A stretch of DNA of 64,000 nt from Nectonema munidae (taxonomy: Eukaryota; Nematomorpha; Nectonematoida; Nectonematidae). Shown piece after piece: positions 44,049 through 54,249 of the stretch (the stretch's first letter is position 1; every line of letters begins with the position of its first letter). Location: positions 1,283,858 through 1,347,857 of the forward strand of contig JAUIRK010000875.1 in the NCBI GenBank assembly GCA_030549495.1. Direction: 5' to 3'. The position numbers were made by a program, and so were the translations under genes. The notes below the pieces were generated by a model that was given only the letters and a program-made list of their open reading frames with translations, was not told the origin of the DNA and did not search any database.

Positions 44049-46763
44049 ATGTCTACTATTAATAAAGCATTAATATTTTTGTTGCTATTATTTTTATCGC
44101 TAAATAACGCAATTTTTAAAAATAAGTTATGTAGCCATGATGAAAATGATTGTCCGTTCAATTCTGAGTGCGCGGCCTACAATTCGAACCAATTTTCATG
44201 TATCTGTCGAAGAAATTATGAGTTTAATGGGACGAACTGCGTTTTAAGGGAGTTTGCGCATGAAAAAATGGAGACTGGGGAATGCAAAGGGAAATTCTGG
44301 TTCGTTCTGCATTACAATAAGCCGATTCTAGTGGAGGAAGTGGACTTTGTTTGGAGTGACCATCACTCTCGACAATTTGAATTTGAGACGAGAGTCGGTT
44401 TTGAGCTGATCAAGAGCGAAGATGGCAATTGTTTAGAGGAGAAAGCTTTCAAAGAGAACAAACTATGCAAAGCTGGCATCATACACCAGTTAGGAGGCAA
44501 GTTCGTAGTAGAGTGTTCTCAAAAGCTTGGAATATACATCATTACTATTATTTCCAACACTAATGATTTTCACAAGTTAAAATTTAAAGATGTCAATATA
44601 AAAGGTTACAATCCAGATGATCTCATGAAGACAATAAAAGAAAAAAATATATATAAAGTTCAAGATAAGAGAAATGTAGAATTAAAAAACTTTTCCTCTC
44701 ATATAAATAACTGTAACACAGCAAAAACTGGTAAGTATTATGTATTTGATTTTTCAAAATCACTTTTAAAAAATAAAGAATTAATAGATGTAACAAACAT
44801 AGTTTTATATGGTAGAGAAATGAAAGGTGAGAAGAATCTAACAAGTAAAAACCGATTCAATTTATTCATGTCCATTGGCGAAAAATTTAACCCGAAAGAC
44901 AGGTCATGTTTGGAATATCATAAATTAAGTAAAATTCACAGTAGAATTCACCATTTTGAAAAACAAATTGACTTCTATTACTGCTTCGGTACTACACTTG
45001 TCATAGAACCAATTGATGTGGGTACAACATTTTCCTTATGTAGGATTAAAATCTTTGGAGAAATCAGAAAGATTCAAAATTATATTTCAGAAGACGCTAA
45101 AGATACTTTTGACTTCAGCAAAAAGGGCTTAAACTCTGTTAGTGTGAAGTTTAAAGATTCTGATATGTTAAGATCTGAGTATGTGTTCGAAGGAAAGTTT
45201 AAAGTTCTGGACCTGGGCCAGCCTGAGTACGTTAAAGTTCACTTGGTTGGAATCAGTGGGATCGATGTGGGAGGAAAGAAAAACACGAAATACTTGGTCG
45301 AAGTGGTTACTCTTTGGTCGGTGAGAAAGAGATACCGAATGAAGTGTGGATCGGTCGTGATCAATAGTGGTGAAGCAACAAACACGTTTCACGACTGCAG
45401 AGAGGGCATCGGAGATATTATTGAGGTAAAAGTGAAGAGATTTGACGAAGAGTCGTTAAATTGCAGAGTGAAAATCAACAAGATATTTGTCTTAGGTAGT
45501 ATACACATCTTTAGACCTCAACTCCTGAACATTGATGAAGAGGAAGAAAGAGTATATGTAAAAGAAAAGAAGAAAACTAAAATTTGTGGTGAAATTTCGC
45601 CATTCATCAAAGATCTGAGCTACTCCGTTGCCTTTGAGGGTGAATTCATAGAAGTAGTTCGCATCGATGACAAATGCAGTTTTGTTAAAACAGTGCTGCC
45701 GAGCACGTTGTCTGTCAAAATTTACTATTCTAGCGATGAATCACTTTTTGCAAAGAGCGAGTTCCCTCTGCACACAATCAAGCACGTAAGGCTGCTGAAG
45801 AAAGAAGAGAGAGGCATTCGTGTGGAAGTGAATGAAGAAGTGACGCTGGAGTGTCCGATCGAGAAAGACTCGGAGCAATTTTATCACATGTACTGGAACA
45901 GGGACGGAGAAGATGAAATATACAGCAAGAACTTAACTCTACCAAAAGTGCAGTTGCAGGATTTTGGCTGGTATTTTTGCAACATCATAGAATTCCAAAC
46001 AGAATTGGACAAAGCAATGAAAAACAACCCCCCAGCCATAGAAGTGGTCTCTTTTTACCTCGACGTATATAGAGAAGAAGGACATCATTACAACTTACCG
46101 ATCGAGCCTTACGACAACCCCATCTACGTAAGGAAGGGCGAATCCATTTTACTTACATGCATGTATACATTTTTAGGCACATACTGGACAAAAGACAACG
46201 AAACCAAAAAAATTTCCACAACATACACTCTCTATATCAAGAATGCCGACTTTGAAAACAGTGGAACGTACACATGCTTCAGTCGCAATTCTTTCAACCT
46301 GATAGAAAAAGGCGAAAAATTAATCATCGTGTATGACGTAGAATTTACTTTACGAAAACAGATCCTAACGAACAGAATAACGTTGGCCTGTGATCTAAAT
46401 TTCGATGCGAGTTTGATGCAGAAAAAGAAAAACATACTCGACATGGACACGGAATTTTACTTCATCGCACAACACAAAGAACTCATCTACGACGGAGACG
46501 ACAAAGAATTCGCTTTCAACTTTCAATGCAAACATCAGGGCAACTACGAGTGCAAGAAGACGCTCAAGTTCACCAGCCACTTCAACCATAGGACTGAGGA
46601 AGTTTCTGTGATATATCCCATATTCATGCGTAAATGCAGCCCCAAGTACGGTCTCCATGTGCTCAACATTAACTTGATCTTCAAAATAGTGTTCACTCTG
46701 ATCTGTTTCTTAAACCTGCTCCTTACCAAACTCTTCTTCTATTACTACCCCAAAAAGACCTGA
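44049..46763 (+). CDS. Intronless EGF / lectin-like / Ig-domain single-pass membrane protein
   Basis: 904 residues from an ATG followed by a hydrophobic signal peptide (1-21). An EGF-like module has six cysteines (C28, C35, C41, C51, C53, C64). Then come three repeats of a module that resembles galactose-binding or discoidin-like folds (about 78-190, 215-340, 375-485), each ending in an I..(K/R)I.(I/V).G strand; the middle one has VTNIVLYGRE at its start and LCRIKIFG at its end. C-terminal Ig-like domains follow: a weak one (about 500-575), one with C602, W616 and DFGWYFC (C644), one with C704, W713 and NSGTYTC (C743), and one with C781 and GNYEC (C835). Residues 873-897 form a transmembrane helix with a very short basic tail, so signalling would need a partner. 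It probably acts in cell-surface recognition or adhesion (inference). Codon use is markedly more GC-rich in its second half than the flanks. I recognise no named orthologue. Confidence 0.85.
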   Translation: MSTINKALIFLLLLFLSLNNAIFKNKLCSHDENDCPFNSECAAYNSNQFSCICRRNYEFNGTNCVLREFAHEKMETGECKGKFWFVLHYNKPILVEEVDFVWSDHHSRQFEFETRVGFELIKSEDGNCLEEKAFKENKLCKAGIIHQLGGKFVVECSQKLGIYIITIISNTNDFHKLKFKDVNIKGYNPDDLMKTIKEKNIYKVQDKRNVELKNFSSHINNCNTAKTGKYYVFDFSKSLLKNKELIDVTNIVLYGREMKGEKNLTSKNRFNLFMSIGEKFNPKDRSCLEYHKLSKIHSRIHHFEKQIDFYYCFGTTLVIEPIDVGTTFSLCRIKIFGEIRKIQNYISEDAKDTFDFSKKGLNSVSVKFKDSDMLRSEYVFEGKFKVLDLGQPEYVKVHLVGISGIDVGGKKNTKYLVEVVTLWSVRKRYRMKCGSVVINSGEATNTFHDCREGIGDIIEVKVKRFDEESLNCRVKINKIFVLGSIHIFRPQLLNIDEEEERVYVKEKKKTKICGEISPFIKDLSYSVAFEGEFIEVVRIDDKCSFVKTVLPSTLSVKIYYSSDESLFAKSEFPLHTIKHVRLLKKEERGIRVEVNEEVTLECPIEKDSEQFYHMYWNRDGEDEIYSKNLTLPKVQLQDFGWYFCNIIEFQTELDKAMKNNPPAIEVVSFYLDVYREEGHHYNLPIEPYDNPIYVRKGESILLTCMYTFLGTYWTKDNETKKISTTYTLYIKNADFENSGTYTCFSRNSFNLIEKGEKLIIVYDVEFTLRKQILTNRITLACDLNFDASLMQKKKNILDMDTEFYFIAQHKELIYDGDDKEFAFNFQCKHQGNYECKKTLKFTSHFNHRTEEVSVIYPIFMRKCSPKYGLHVLNINLIFKIVFTLICFLNLLLTKLFFYYYPKKT

Positions 46764-46822
46764 TATATCACAGAAACGGAAAAATTATTTTTTTATTATT
46801 TGAAGACCTCATGTGTTTTCAA

Positions 46823-46873
46823 GGGAGGGGGGTGAGGGAGGAGGGGGAAGGCGGGGGGAGGAGAGCGGGAGGG
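46823..46873 (+). other. G-rich tract in the 3' region of the surface-protein gene
   Basis: 51 bases, nearly all G and A, with at least seven runs of three or more G, starting 60 bases after the stop codon on the coding strand. It would form G-quadruplexes in the mRNA if transcribed. Confidence 0.7.
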
Positions 46874-46904
46874 ACTTTTTTAACTCTGCCTGGTAACTCT
46901 TCAA

Positions 46905-47030
46905 CGTTTTACCTGCCGGTCCCAAGCCCGGATAAAAGAGGAGGGTTCAGAGCGTAGCGAACTCTTTTAAAACTAGTTCTATATACATATGGCAGGCAAA
47001 GGGCAGCAGTGCCTGTAAAAAGCCCGAAGA
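46905..47030 (+). mobile_element. Possible 5' leader fragment of a non-LTR retrotransposon
   Basis: GGTCCCAAGCCCGGATAAAA followed by GAGGAGGGTT and GCGTAGCGAACTC resembles a leader motif repeated in several animal LINE families (from memory). No open frame follows. Confidence 0.3.
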
Positions 47031-49138
47031 AGAAGCATAAAAGGGGGAATTTATGCAGTTTTTTTGAATAAGCAGTACTGTTTCTCTTATATTTTACATA
47101 CATAACCAAATTTATTAGGCTCATTTTTACAATCATTTCTAGACATTATAAAGTATACAGCTCCCTCGTATATCTATACATATAAGAAGAACTTGAGTCT
47201 TTGATAAATGTGCTTTCCAGGAATCCAAGTTGAAGAACTGTTATGTTTGTAAAGCTCAACTATTTTAGTTTTCTTTTTTCGTAAATAATCCTTCATATTA
47301 CATCACTGAGTGGTATCATTTCTAACTTTCACTAATATATATATCTATACACATGTCACCTTTTCTCGCTTAATGACTAACTCTGTCGACTTATTTGATA
47401 TTTTTGTTCTTTCATTTCTCCATTGTTTATGGGTTATTTCAAAGCGGTCTTCTGGCCTAATCCATTGAACTAATATTGATTGTGATTTCCCTTTCAAATT
47501 TAAATTTTATACATTGTTAATTCTTAAGCCAAAGTAATTTTTCCTTCTTTTTTAACAACATCCGAATATGAGATAGCTTTAATTTTGGAATTAACCAAAG
47601 CAATATTACCAGATAAAATTTCGTTTCTAACCGATTAAGATTATGTATATTATAGATTTTTCATTTTAATTGATTTTATTCCAGATTGAATTTTTCCAAT
47701 ATTTTTATTAAGTAAGGAAAGTTAGTAATCAATTTTTTTGGATAAAGAAAGCTTAATATCTTTTTTTGGTTTCTATCTAAAAGATCCTTTAGTTTATCAA
47801 GAGAGCCATATACAATAAATATGATGTTATGGGTACTATTTATGTAAAACAAACAGGAAAAATGAGAAGAAAAAATGTATTTACTCAAAAGGATTAATAA
47901 GGAATTAAAGAATAAACAAAATAAATTCAAAATTTGGAACTTTTGAATTAAATGAATAGCAATCGGGGTTAAATATATTTATTATAGATCAGAAATCTCC
48001 AGTTTCGAAGTTGAGTTAAAGAAAGTAATATCTATAGATTTATGTTCTAGGAGCCATGCAGTCTTAGAATGTATAATAGCTTTATCGGAAAGCAACTCCC
48101 TCATATCCAAGGAATGATTGAAGTATTTTTCAAAATGGAATTTTAGAGAAATGTTCAAAAAGAATTTGGGAGAACTTGTCTTGCTGGAGAGAATGAGATT
48201 TGCTTAGATTTGAGATATGAATCGCATTCTTTTCTAATATAAAAACATATACACATAAAAGTATATATCATGTTATTTTGTCTTCTTATATATAACGAAT
48301 TGAAAGCAAAATTGAAAAAAAATTTACTATATGAAAATTTGTATACATATCTTATTTCGTAATGGGAATTTGATAAATGTATCGAATTTCCTGAAATTGA
48401 GCTCTATCACCTGATCTTGAAAATGAAATTTTATGCGATTTGTAATCTGAATTTTGTATTTGAGAATAATAAGATAAATTAATTAAACTTAAATAATTCT
48501 CCATTATGTGTCGACCAAAACTATGAAATTTTTTTGTTCTAAAAAACGAACATTTTAATTAAAAAGTGGACAAAGTTTGGTCACTGTCCTCAATTTGAGA
48601 TAATTTCGGCACCATTATCAGATTGCCCAATCGTGCACACAAAAGTGCCAGGTGGAAAATTGCTCGAGAGAAAAATTTGCATTCAGAAAATTGGCATTGA
48701 GGAATATTGGCATTGACAAATTCAAGGGTTGATGTCCAAGAATATAATGTTTAACTTAATGAAAATAAAGACTCTTTTCACAATTTTTAGAATATGCCAA
48801 AAGAAAATAGAGAAAGATTTATTACATTTTGAAAGAAGAAATATGCATATAACGAAACAAATTACATAGTGCACAAATAAAAGATTTAATAACTCTGAGA
48901 ACTTTGTTTGAAATGAATTGAGATTATAAGCAACAGATTGGAGAAATGTTAGTTTATTCTCTGAGTTATACAGCTCAACCATTCTTTCTAGTTTGTCGTT
49001 GAAATTTTTATGCTTCTTTTGAGAGCGAATTTAATCTCTTTGTTCAAATTGATGTATTTTAGTTTTAACTAAAACTTCTTCTTTCTGCAAAAAAGAGAAT
49101 TTTTGTTCAATGAACATACCACCATTATTACCTTACAT
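47031..49138. other. Intergenic stretch, nothing recognised
   Basis: AT-rich. The small frames at 47676-47930 (-) and 48722-48982 (-) have only low-complexity hydrophobic content and no family match. Confidence 0.4.
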
Positions 49139-49503
49139 CAGGGGCGCACATCCGGGGGGCGAAAATGACCTTCGCCCCCCCAATAATTTTCTATAAGTAA
49201 GAGTTGCTGCTTGTTTATAAAACATGTATGCCGACTTTCGAATCAATCAAACATCATGCCAAGTTGCTCTGAAATTCCTATCGAACATATTTTACAGACG
49301 ATGCGTGAGAGCTATATAATAATAATCCATTGCTTCAATGTGCACACAATAAGTAAGCAATGTTTATCACAGTGTCTCGTAGTATTTTTGAGCAAACACA
49401 TGTTGATGATCCACTAGATTTTCTCATCTTTTGTCAGTGTTTCTCTTTCTCTCTCCTCTGTTTTTCCCTTCCGCTTTCTCTGCTAAAACTCAATCATTCA
49501 CTC

Positions 49504-49573
49504 AAGCTCTCTTCTTTCGTTCAAGCCCTCTTCTCTTGTTAAGCTCTCCTATCTCATTCAGCTCTCTTCTCTC
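49504..49573. repeat. Pyrimidine-rich tandem repeat, 18-19-bp unit
   Basis: About four units of the form AAGCTCTCTTCTTTCGTTC in an almost purely pyrimidine strand that extends back to about 49440. It ends exactly at a nested hAT element, whose target duplication is taken from the last unit. Confidence 0.65.
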
Positions 49574-49776
49574 CAGTGACGTAGCTAGGCTGGGGCATGA
49601 GGGGCCGTGCCCACACTCCTATGTACCGCATGGTGCCCCATGCAACTTATGCGATATCAGTTTTTGAAAATTTCTCCAATGAAAGGATCAAGAAAGTATA
49701 CAAAATGTTGCTCACGTTTTTTGTTTTTAAATTGTCCCCCCCCCCCCCATTAACTTTTTTTCTGGTTACACCACTG
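49574..49776. mobile_element. Nested hAT miniature element, 203 bp
   Basis: CAGTGACGTAGC and (inverse) CAGTGGTGTAACC ends, with flanks CTTCTCTC (49566-49573) and CTTCTATC (49777-49784), 7 of 8 identical. Contains a poly-C tract. Inserted into the pyrimidine repeat inside the 3.3-kb hAT element. Confidence 0.78.
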
Positions 49777-50278
49777 CTTCTATCTAATTTGCATTTAGAG
49801 TTAAATTAAAATAGTTTCCAATTGTTACAATTTATATCAATGAATATTGTTAGACTCGCGCTAAGAATTTTTTTCAACAAAAGTTACTTAATCTTTATCA
49901 CTACGTTTGCTACATTTTGTAACATTTGAAATTTTCAAGTCAAATTTTTTTAAAGAGTTATTTGGGTATGAATATTTTGATTATCTATTCACTTTAAAAG
50001 CAAAAATACTCTATTTGCTTAATATTTGAGCAGAGATATTTTTTATAATGTTCGATTGTTAAATTTTATAAATAACACTGTATATAATCAAATCACTTTT
50101 TTTAAGAAAATTTGTTGATTATTATTATAATAAAAATATAATATCGAAACAAAATGTTTCAGTTGTTAAAAATGTACTTGATCTATTTATGACAGCTGTC
50201 AGAATTTTATTTGTAGACAGAAATATTCAAAAAAACGCAATGATTTTCTTTTCTCGTATACTTTATTTATGTTAGTTT

Positions 50279-50680
50279 GGTCCTCGGACATTTCGCCCCA
50301 TTATTTTCATAAGACAGTTCGTCCCATGGACAATTCGCCCCATTATTTTCATAAGACAGTTCGTCCCATGGACAATTCGTCCCATTATTTTCATAAGACA
50401 GTTCGTCGCATGGACAATTCGCCCCATTATTTTTATAAGACATTTTGTTTCAAGGACGATTCGCCCAGTTATTTTCATAAGACATTTTGTCTCATGGACA
50501 ATTCTAAAAAATGAAGAGATAAATTGATTAATTTGAAATAATTTAATAGAGATAAAATAAACAAGAATATAAAATTTTTTAATAATTTTACACATAATAA
50601 GCAAAGATGGATGAAACTAATAGCCTATAAGACAATTTGTCAGGGGGTAAATTGTCTATGGGGCGAAATGTCTGTCGACC
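50279..50680. mobile_element. MULE-like miniature element with 42-bp repeats, second copy
   Basis: Ends GGTCCTCGGACATTTCGCCC and (inverse) GGTCGACAGACATTTCGCCC, the inverted relative of 6920-7286. The flanks GTTAGTTT and GTTATTTA are a decayed 8-bp duplication. Confidence 0.65.
50286..50495. repeat. Five tandem units of exactly 42 bp
   Basis: Units begin GGACA at 50286, 50328, 50370, 50412 and 50454, each running through CGCCCCATTATTTTCATAAG. Because 42 is a multiple of three, long repetitive frames (SPHYFHKTVRPMDN repeats) appear on both strands. They are not genes. Confidence 0.9.
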
Positions 50681-50940
50681 GTTATTTAAATAATTTTTTA
50701 ATTATAAGGGCTAGCTACTTAAAGGTTGGCTTTTGCTGCTTATAAAAACTTGAAAATATCAAATAAACTCTAATTATTTATGCCTCCTATTATTTTGAAA
50801 TTATTCTGATAACAGATGTTTCCATTTTAAAATAGTGAAAATTGCTTTATTATATTTTGTTTCCTTTCTCTGTTATGTTAATTATGTAGCAAATTTTTCA
50901 ATTTTGAGTAAAAGGTAAGGTGCAGCGTATGTATTTTCAT

Positions 50941-51062
50941 TGACCAGGCACTGATGTACCGCTTATGTCAAACTATGAACAAATTCGTATCGATGAGGAA
51001 TCGAATCCATAGGCTTCCGTGCTATGTCCATCATCTCAACAAACCTGCCATGCCACCCATAG
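50941..51062 (-). mobile_element. tRNA-derived SINE (family C), second copy
   Basis: Reverse complement of 6541-6670. The B-box-like GGATTCGATTCC is on the minus strand. Confidence 0.55.
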
Positions 51063-51605
51063 ATTATGCTGTAGGGGATACATCAAATTAGTTTTCAAAA
51101 AACTTAAGTTAAGCTCTAAAATTTTTTAGTTTTTGTTGAAGCTCTATAACTTTTTCTGATAGACTTTTTTTCCTTAAAAGTTATTATAAAAGGCAAATCA
51201 TTGCAAAATGTTAACAGTTATTTTACTTTATGTAGATTTTTGTAGCTTGTATCAATTTAGCTTTTAAACTATTTTTGAATGATGCTGAGTAAAATCAAAT
51301 AATGCGATCTTAATTTTTTGTTTTATTTTTGTTTGCACAATTATAACTTCGTTTTATACCCTTGCCCCTGAATCAATCACATTTTTTTCATATAAACATC
51401 GCAGGGTGTCTAGTAGACTCTTTGCCTTTAGACTACATTCACTCATATAAAACTACCAAACCTTCAGTTATTTGTTTTCTCTATGAATCAAATATCCTTT
51501 CATCAATTCCTGTAATGTGCCTGGTAGACTACTTCATTTTTCAAATGAAAAGACAATTCCACCCCCTAACATTTTTGGATTTTTTTAAACTACTGTATAT
51601 TCGAT

Positions 51606-52191
51606 GGTTGTAGGTAAAAATGCCCCTGAAATAAATGCCCCCAATTAAAAAGTAGGAAAAAATGCCCCCTAATTTTGATTTTCAGGATTTTTTTTAATTA
51701 TATAAATATTTTTATTTGGTACCGTTTTGAAAGGCTAAATTTCTAAAATTTCTTAATCTATAGGGTTTTTTCTTTATAAAGTTCTTGAAAACAATAGCAA
51801 AGGTGCAGATTTGTGGGAATGTGTTCTTAAAATCAGTTAAAATACAAATTATATTTAGAAAGTGTTCTGATACACACAAAGTCCAAAAATATTTGCTGTT
51901 TTATAAAAAAAATTTTGTATTTAAAAAATTGTCGTATGCTGAGTTTTTTAGGTTACTTTAATTAAATTTTAAATGTTTTAGATGAAAATTTGACTTTTTT
52001 TTTACAAAAAATCTTTATTTGACATATCTTTTTTAAAAATTTTAATTAATAATTTTTTGTGTTGGGGCATTTTTTCATAATTTTAAATTAGGGCATTTTT
52101 TTCGGGGGCATTTTTACTGGGAGCATTTTTTCCTACTTTTTAATTAGGGCATTTTTTCCTACTTTTTAATTGGGGCATTTTTTCTGCGCAC
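51606..52191. mobile_element. MULE-like miniature element, 586 bp, with repeated TTTTTTGCCCC-type motif
   Basis: A perfect 10-bp duplication TATATTCGAT (51596-51605, 52192-52201) flanks the element. The ends carry AAAAATGCCCC facing inward, and the interior repeats GGGGCATTTTTT many times. Both related hAT copies (near 6010 and 35020) lack the element at this point, giving an empty site. Confidence 0.82.
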
Positions 52192-52805
52192 TATATTCGA
52201 TATGCAAATTTAATTAAAATATTTTCGCTGGAAGTATAGTATTTAAATTCACCAATTTTGTAAAAAAAAATATAAAGTTGTCTTATAAATTTAGGACTTT
52301 AGGTATGCGCTGAGTACACTTTATTTTAAACGATTGCTTGAATATTTGGTCTCCCGTGGTATTTTCAGACCACTAATTTTGAAAATTGCAAGAAAAAAAT
52401 TTCGCCCCCCCCCCAATAATTTTGAGGATGTGCGCCCCTGCCCTACATTGATTTTATGAAGTCAAATTACCTTGTTTGTAATTCTGATTGCATCAACCTT
52501 CTAGTTCAGTGGTTTTCAAACTGGAGTCCTCGTGCCGCGAAGAAGTTCCGTGGGGATCGAGAAGGGGACACTGGGTGAATCGTTTTTTTTTTCTTCAAAA
52601 TATTGCACCCATATTGGGTCATTTGTCATTTTTGCCAATAAATAATATTTAAAAAGAACAAATAAGTTAGTCTTTGAATTGAGTACTATTTTTTCCTTTG
52701 TGTTCTGAAGTGTTAGCATCCACTTTTTTAAAGCGCTTCAATTGAAGCTTGCGCTGGTAGTGAAACACTCGATTTTGGTAAACAAAATTATTGGTTGAAC
52801 GATTG

Positions 52806-53625
52806 CTATACTCTAACCAAGTGAAGTTTTATACCATGACTAAAAATGATCTCTTTTGTAAATCCTTAGGGAGCTGAATTTTTGGTTGAACCGATTTTAC
52901 ATTTGGTGTTCGAAGGCTAAACATGTCTATCTTCTAAAGATCATATGAAAAGGGTCGTATTAGAGGACTCATTGGTAATACAGTCAGACCTCATTTTTCC
53001 AACAGCAGATTATTCGACAACCCCACTATCCGATGCAATATTGATTAGGAGTTAAAAGATATTTCTCAGGCTCTCATCTCACTAATTGTCAGCAAGCCTT
53101 GTTCATATCAAATGGATTGGTTAGTTGGATTGATTACTCTGTATTGAAATGCGTTGTTGCTTAAAATTATTTTTAAAATTTTTAGCAACGAAATGTTATC
53201 AATCTTGATTAGTAACCTAGAATCATTTATATAATCTTCATATTCTACCAACACATATATTCCGTCAGTAAAATAAACTGTTTGAAAATTTATTTAGGAT
53301 ATGGGTCTATGAATTGACAGGTATGTAGCCGTGAATTTAAATTTGGCCATTTTAAATAGAAATTGAAGGTTTAAAATTTTTGGAAGAAATATTTTACAGA
53401 CTTTAAAATTTATATAAATTAGCTATTCCAATCCCTAAGTTATACGCTAAAAATTACATGGAAATGATATTATTTGTACTAAGTTTTATTAACAAAAATT
53501 TTAAGCAAAGTGTAACATTACCAACTATTCTAAGAAATCTTGATAAAAAAAACTAAAACAAATTAAATAAAACGAATAAAGATGCTATATATTTAATTTC
53601 TGGAAAAAAACTTGGTTGTTTAGAT
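52806..53625 (+). repeat. Interspersed repeat, copy 2 (partner 38151-38985)
   Basis: Same orientation and nearly same length as the partner. It stops at 53625, immediately before a hAT-like start CAGGGATTCTTAACC (53626). Confidence 0.8.
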
Positions 53626-53694
53626 CAGGGATTCTTAACCTGTTCCTTCTGATCGGTTTCAAGAGGTTCGTGAGGGTCAGATTAAAAAAACCAT

Positions 53695-53822
53695 TTTTTA
53701 AATATATCGTTGGCTGCCGTTACTTTTAGAATAGAAAGATAACCCGTCTCTCTCTAATCATTTTTATCAAACCATGCATATAGGTAACTAAAAGTAACGG
53801 GAGCCAACGATATATTTAAAAA
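53695..53822. repeat. Long near-perfect inverted repeat (hairpin)
   Basis: Arms 53695-53729 and 53788-53822 (35 bp each) are complementary at 34 of 35 positions, with a 58-base spacer. The left arm reads TTTTTAAATATATCGTTGGC and onward. There is no coding content. Confidence 0.9.
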
Positions 53823-53943
53823 GGATAAATATTTTTTGATTTTTTAAAGAATACTTCTCGATTCTTTGATTACAGAATTTTATTTTAACTATTTGACAAA
53901 TCTAATATTTAATATAGTGCAAATTGAAAAAATATAGGTAATA

Positions 53944-54216
53944 ACTTTTGTAACATCGTCTCCCTGAAGAGATATATCAAATCTTGCATCTAGCAAAATA
54001 TGAACAGAAAGTTGAACATTGTCCCTCCTATCATTTTTAATTTTTGTAACATCGTCTCCAAGAATGAGACATCTAGCAAAATATGAAGAGAAAGTTGAAC
54101 ATCGTCTACTTGGTTATTTTTATATGGAATAGAAACCATCGTAGTATACATGTTGGAGATGAACCATCGTAGTATACAGGTTGGAGATGAACCATCGTAG
54201 TATACAGTTTGGAGAT
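53944..54216. repeat. Compound tandem repeat (about 95-bp x2, then 28-bp x3)
   Basis: Two long units share TAACATCGTCTCC, ATCTAGCAAAATATGAA and GAAAGTTGAACAT (53944-54043, 54044-54130). Three 28-bp units GAACCATCGTAGTATACAGG-type follow at 54133, 54161 and 54189. The minus-strand frame 53990-54244 is just these repeats. Confidence 0.85.
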
Positions 54217-54249
54217 GACAATCAAGTTGCTTACCCGCGTTCAACCTTA

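Larger units (their letters stand above)
49139..52440. mobile_element. hAT element, 3.3 kb, non-autonomous, with nested insertions
   Basis: 15-bp terminal repeats CAGGGGCGCACATCC (49139) and GGATGTGCGCCCCTG (52426-52440). The flanks CCTTACAT (49131-49138) and CCCTACAT (52441-52448) are a 7-of-8 target duplication. No transposase is present. The interior holds a smaller hAT element (49574-49776), a 42-bp-repeat MULE-like element (50279-50680), a SINE (50941-51062, -) and another MULE-like element (51606-52191). The truncated inverted relative at 5781-7592 and the fragment at 34965-35223 belong to the same family. Confidence 0.85.

Noticed and set aside
50286-50495. Regular 42-bp repeats resembling a CRISPR-like array or a repetitive protein gene (SPHYFHKTVRPMDN repeats)
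   Set aside because: There are no variable spacers, the units are contiguous, the host is eukaryotic, and the same repeats sit within inverted-end elements in two places. The open frame is a by-product of a unit length divisible by three.
52507-52720. CAGTGGTTTTCAAACTGGAGTCC as a hAT element
   Set aside because: Only one end is visible; no inverse AGTTTGAAAACCACTG was found nearby.
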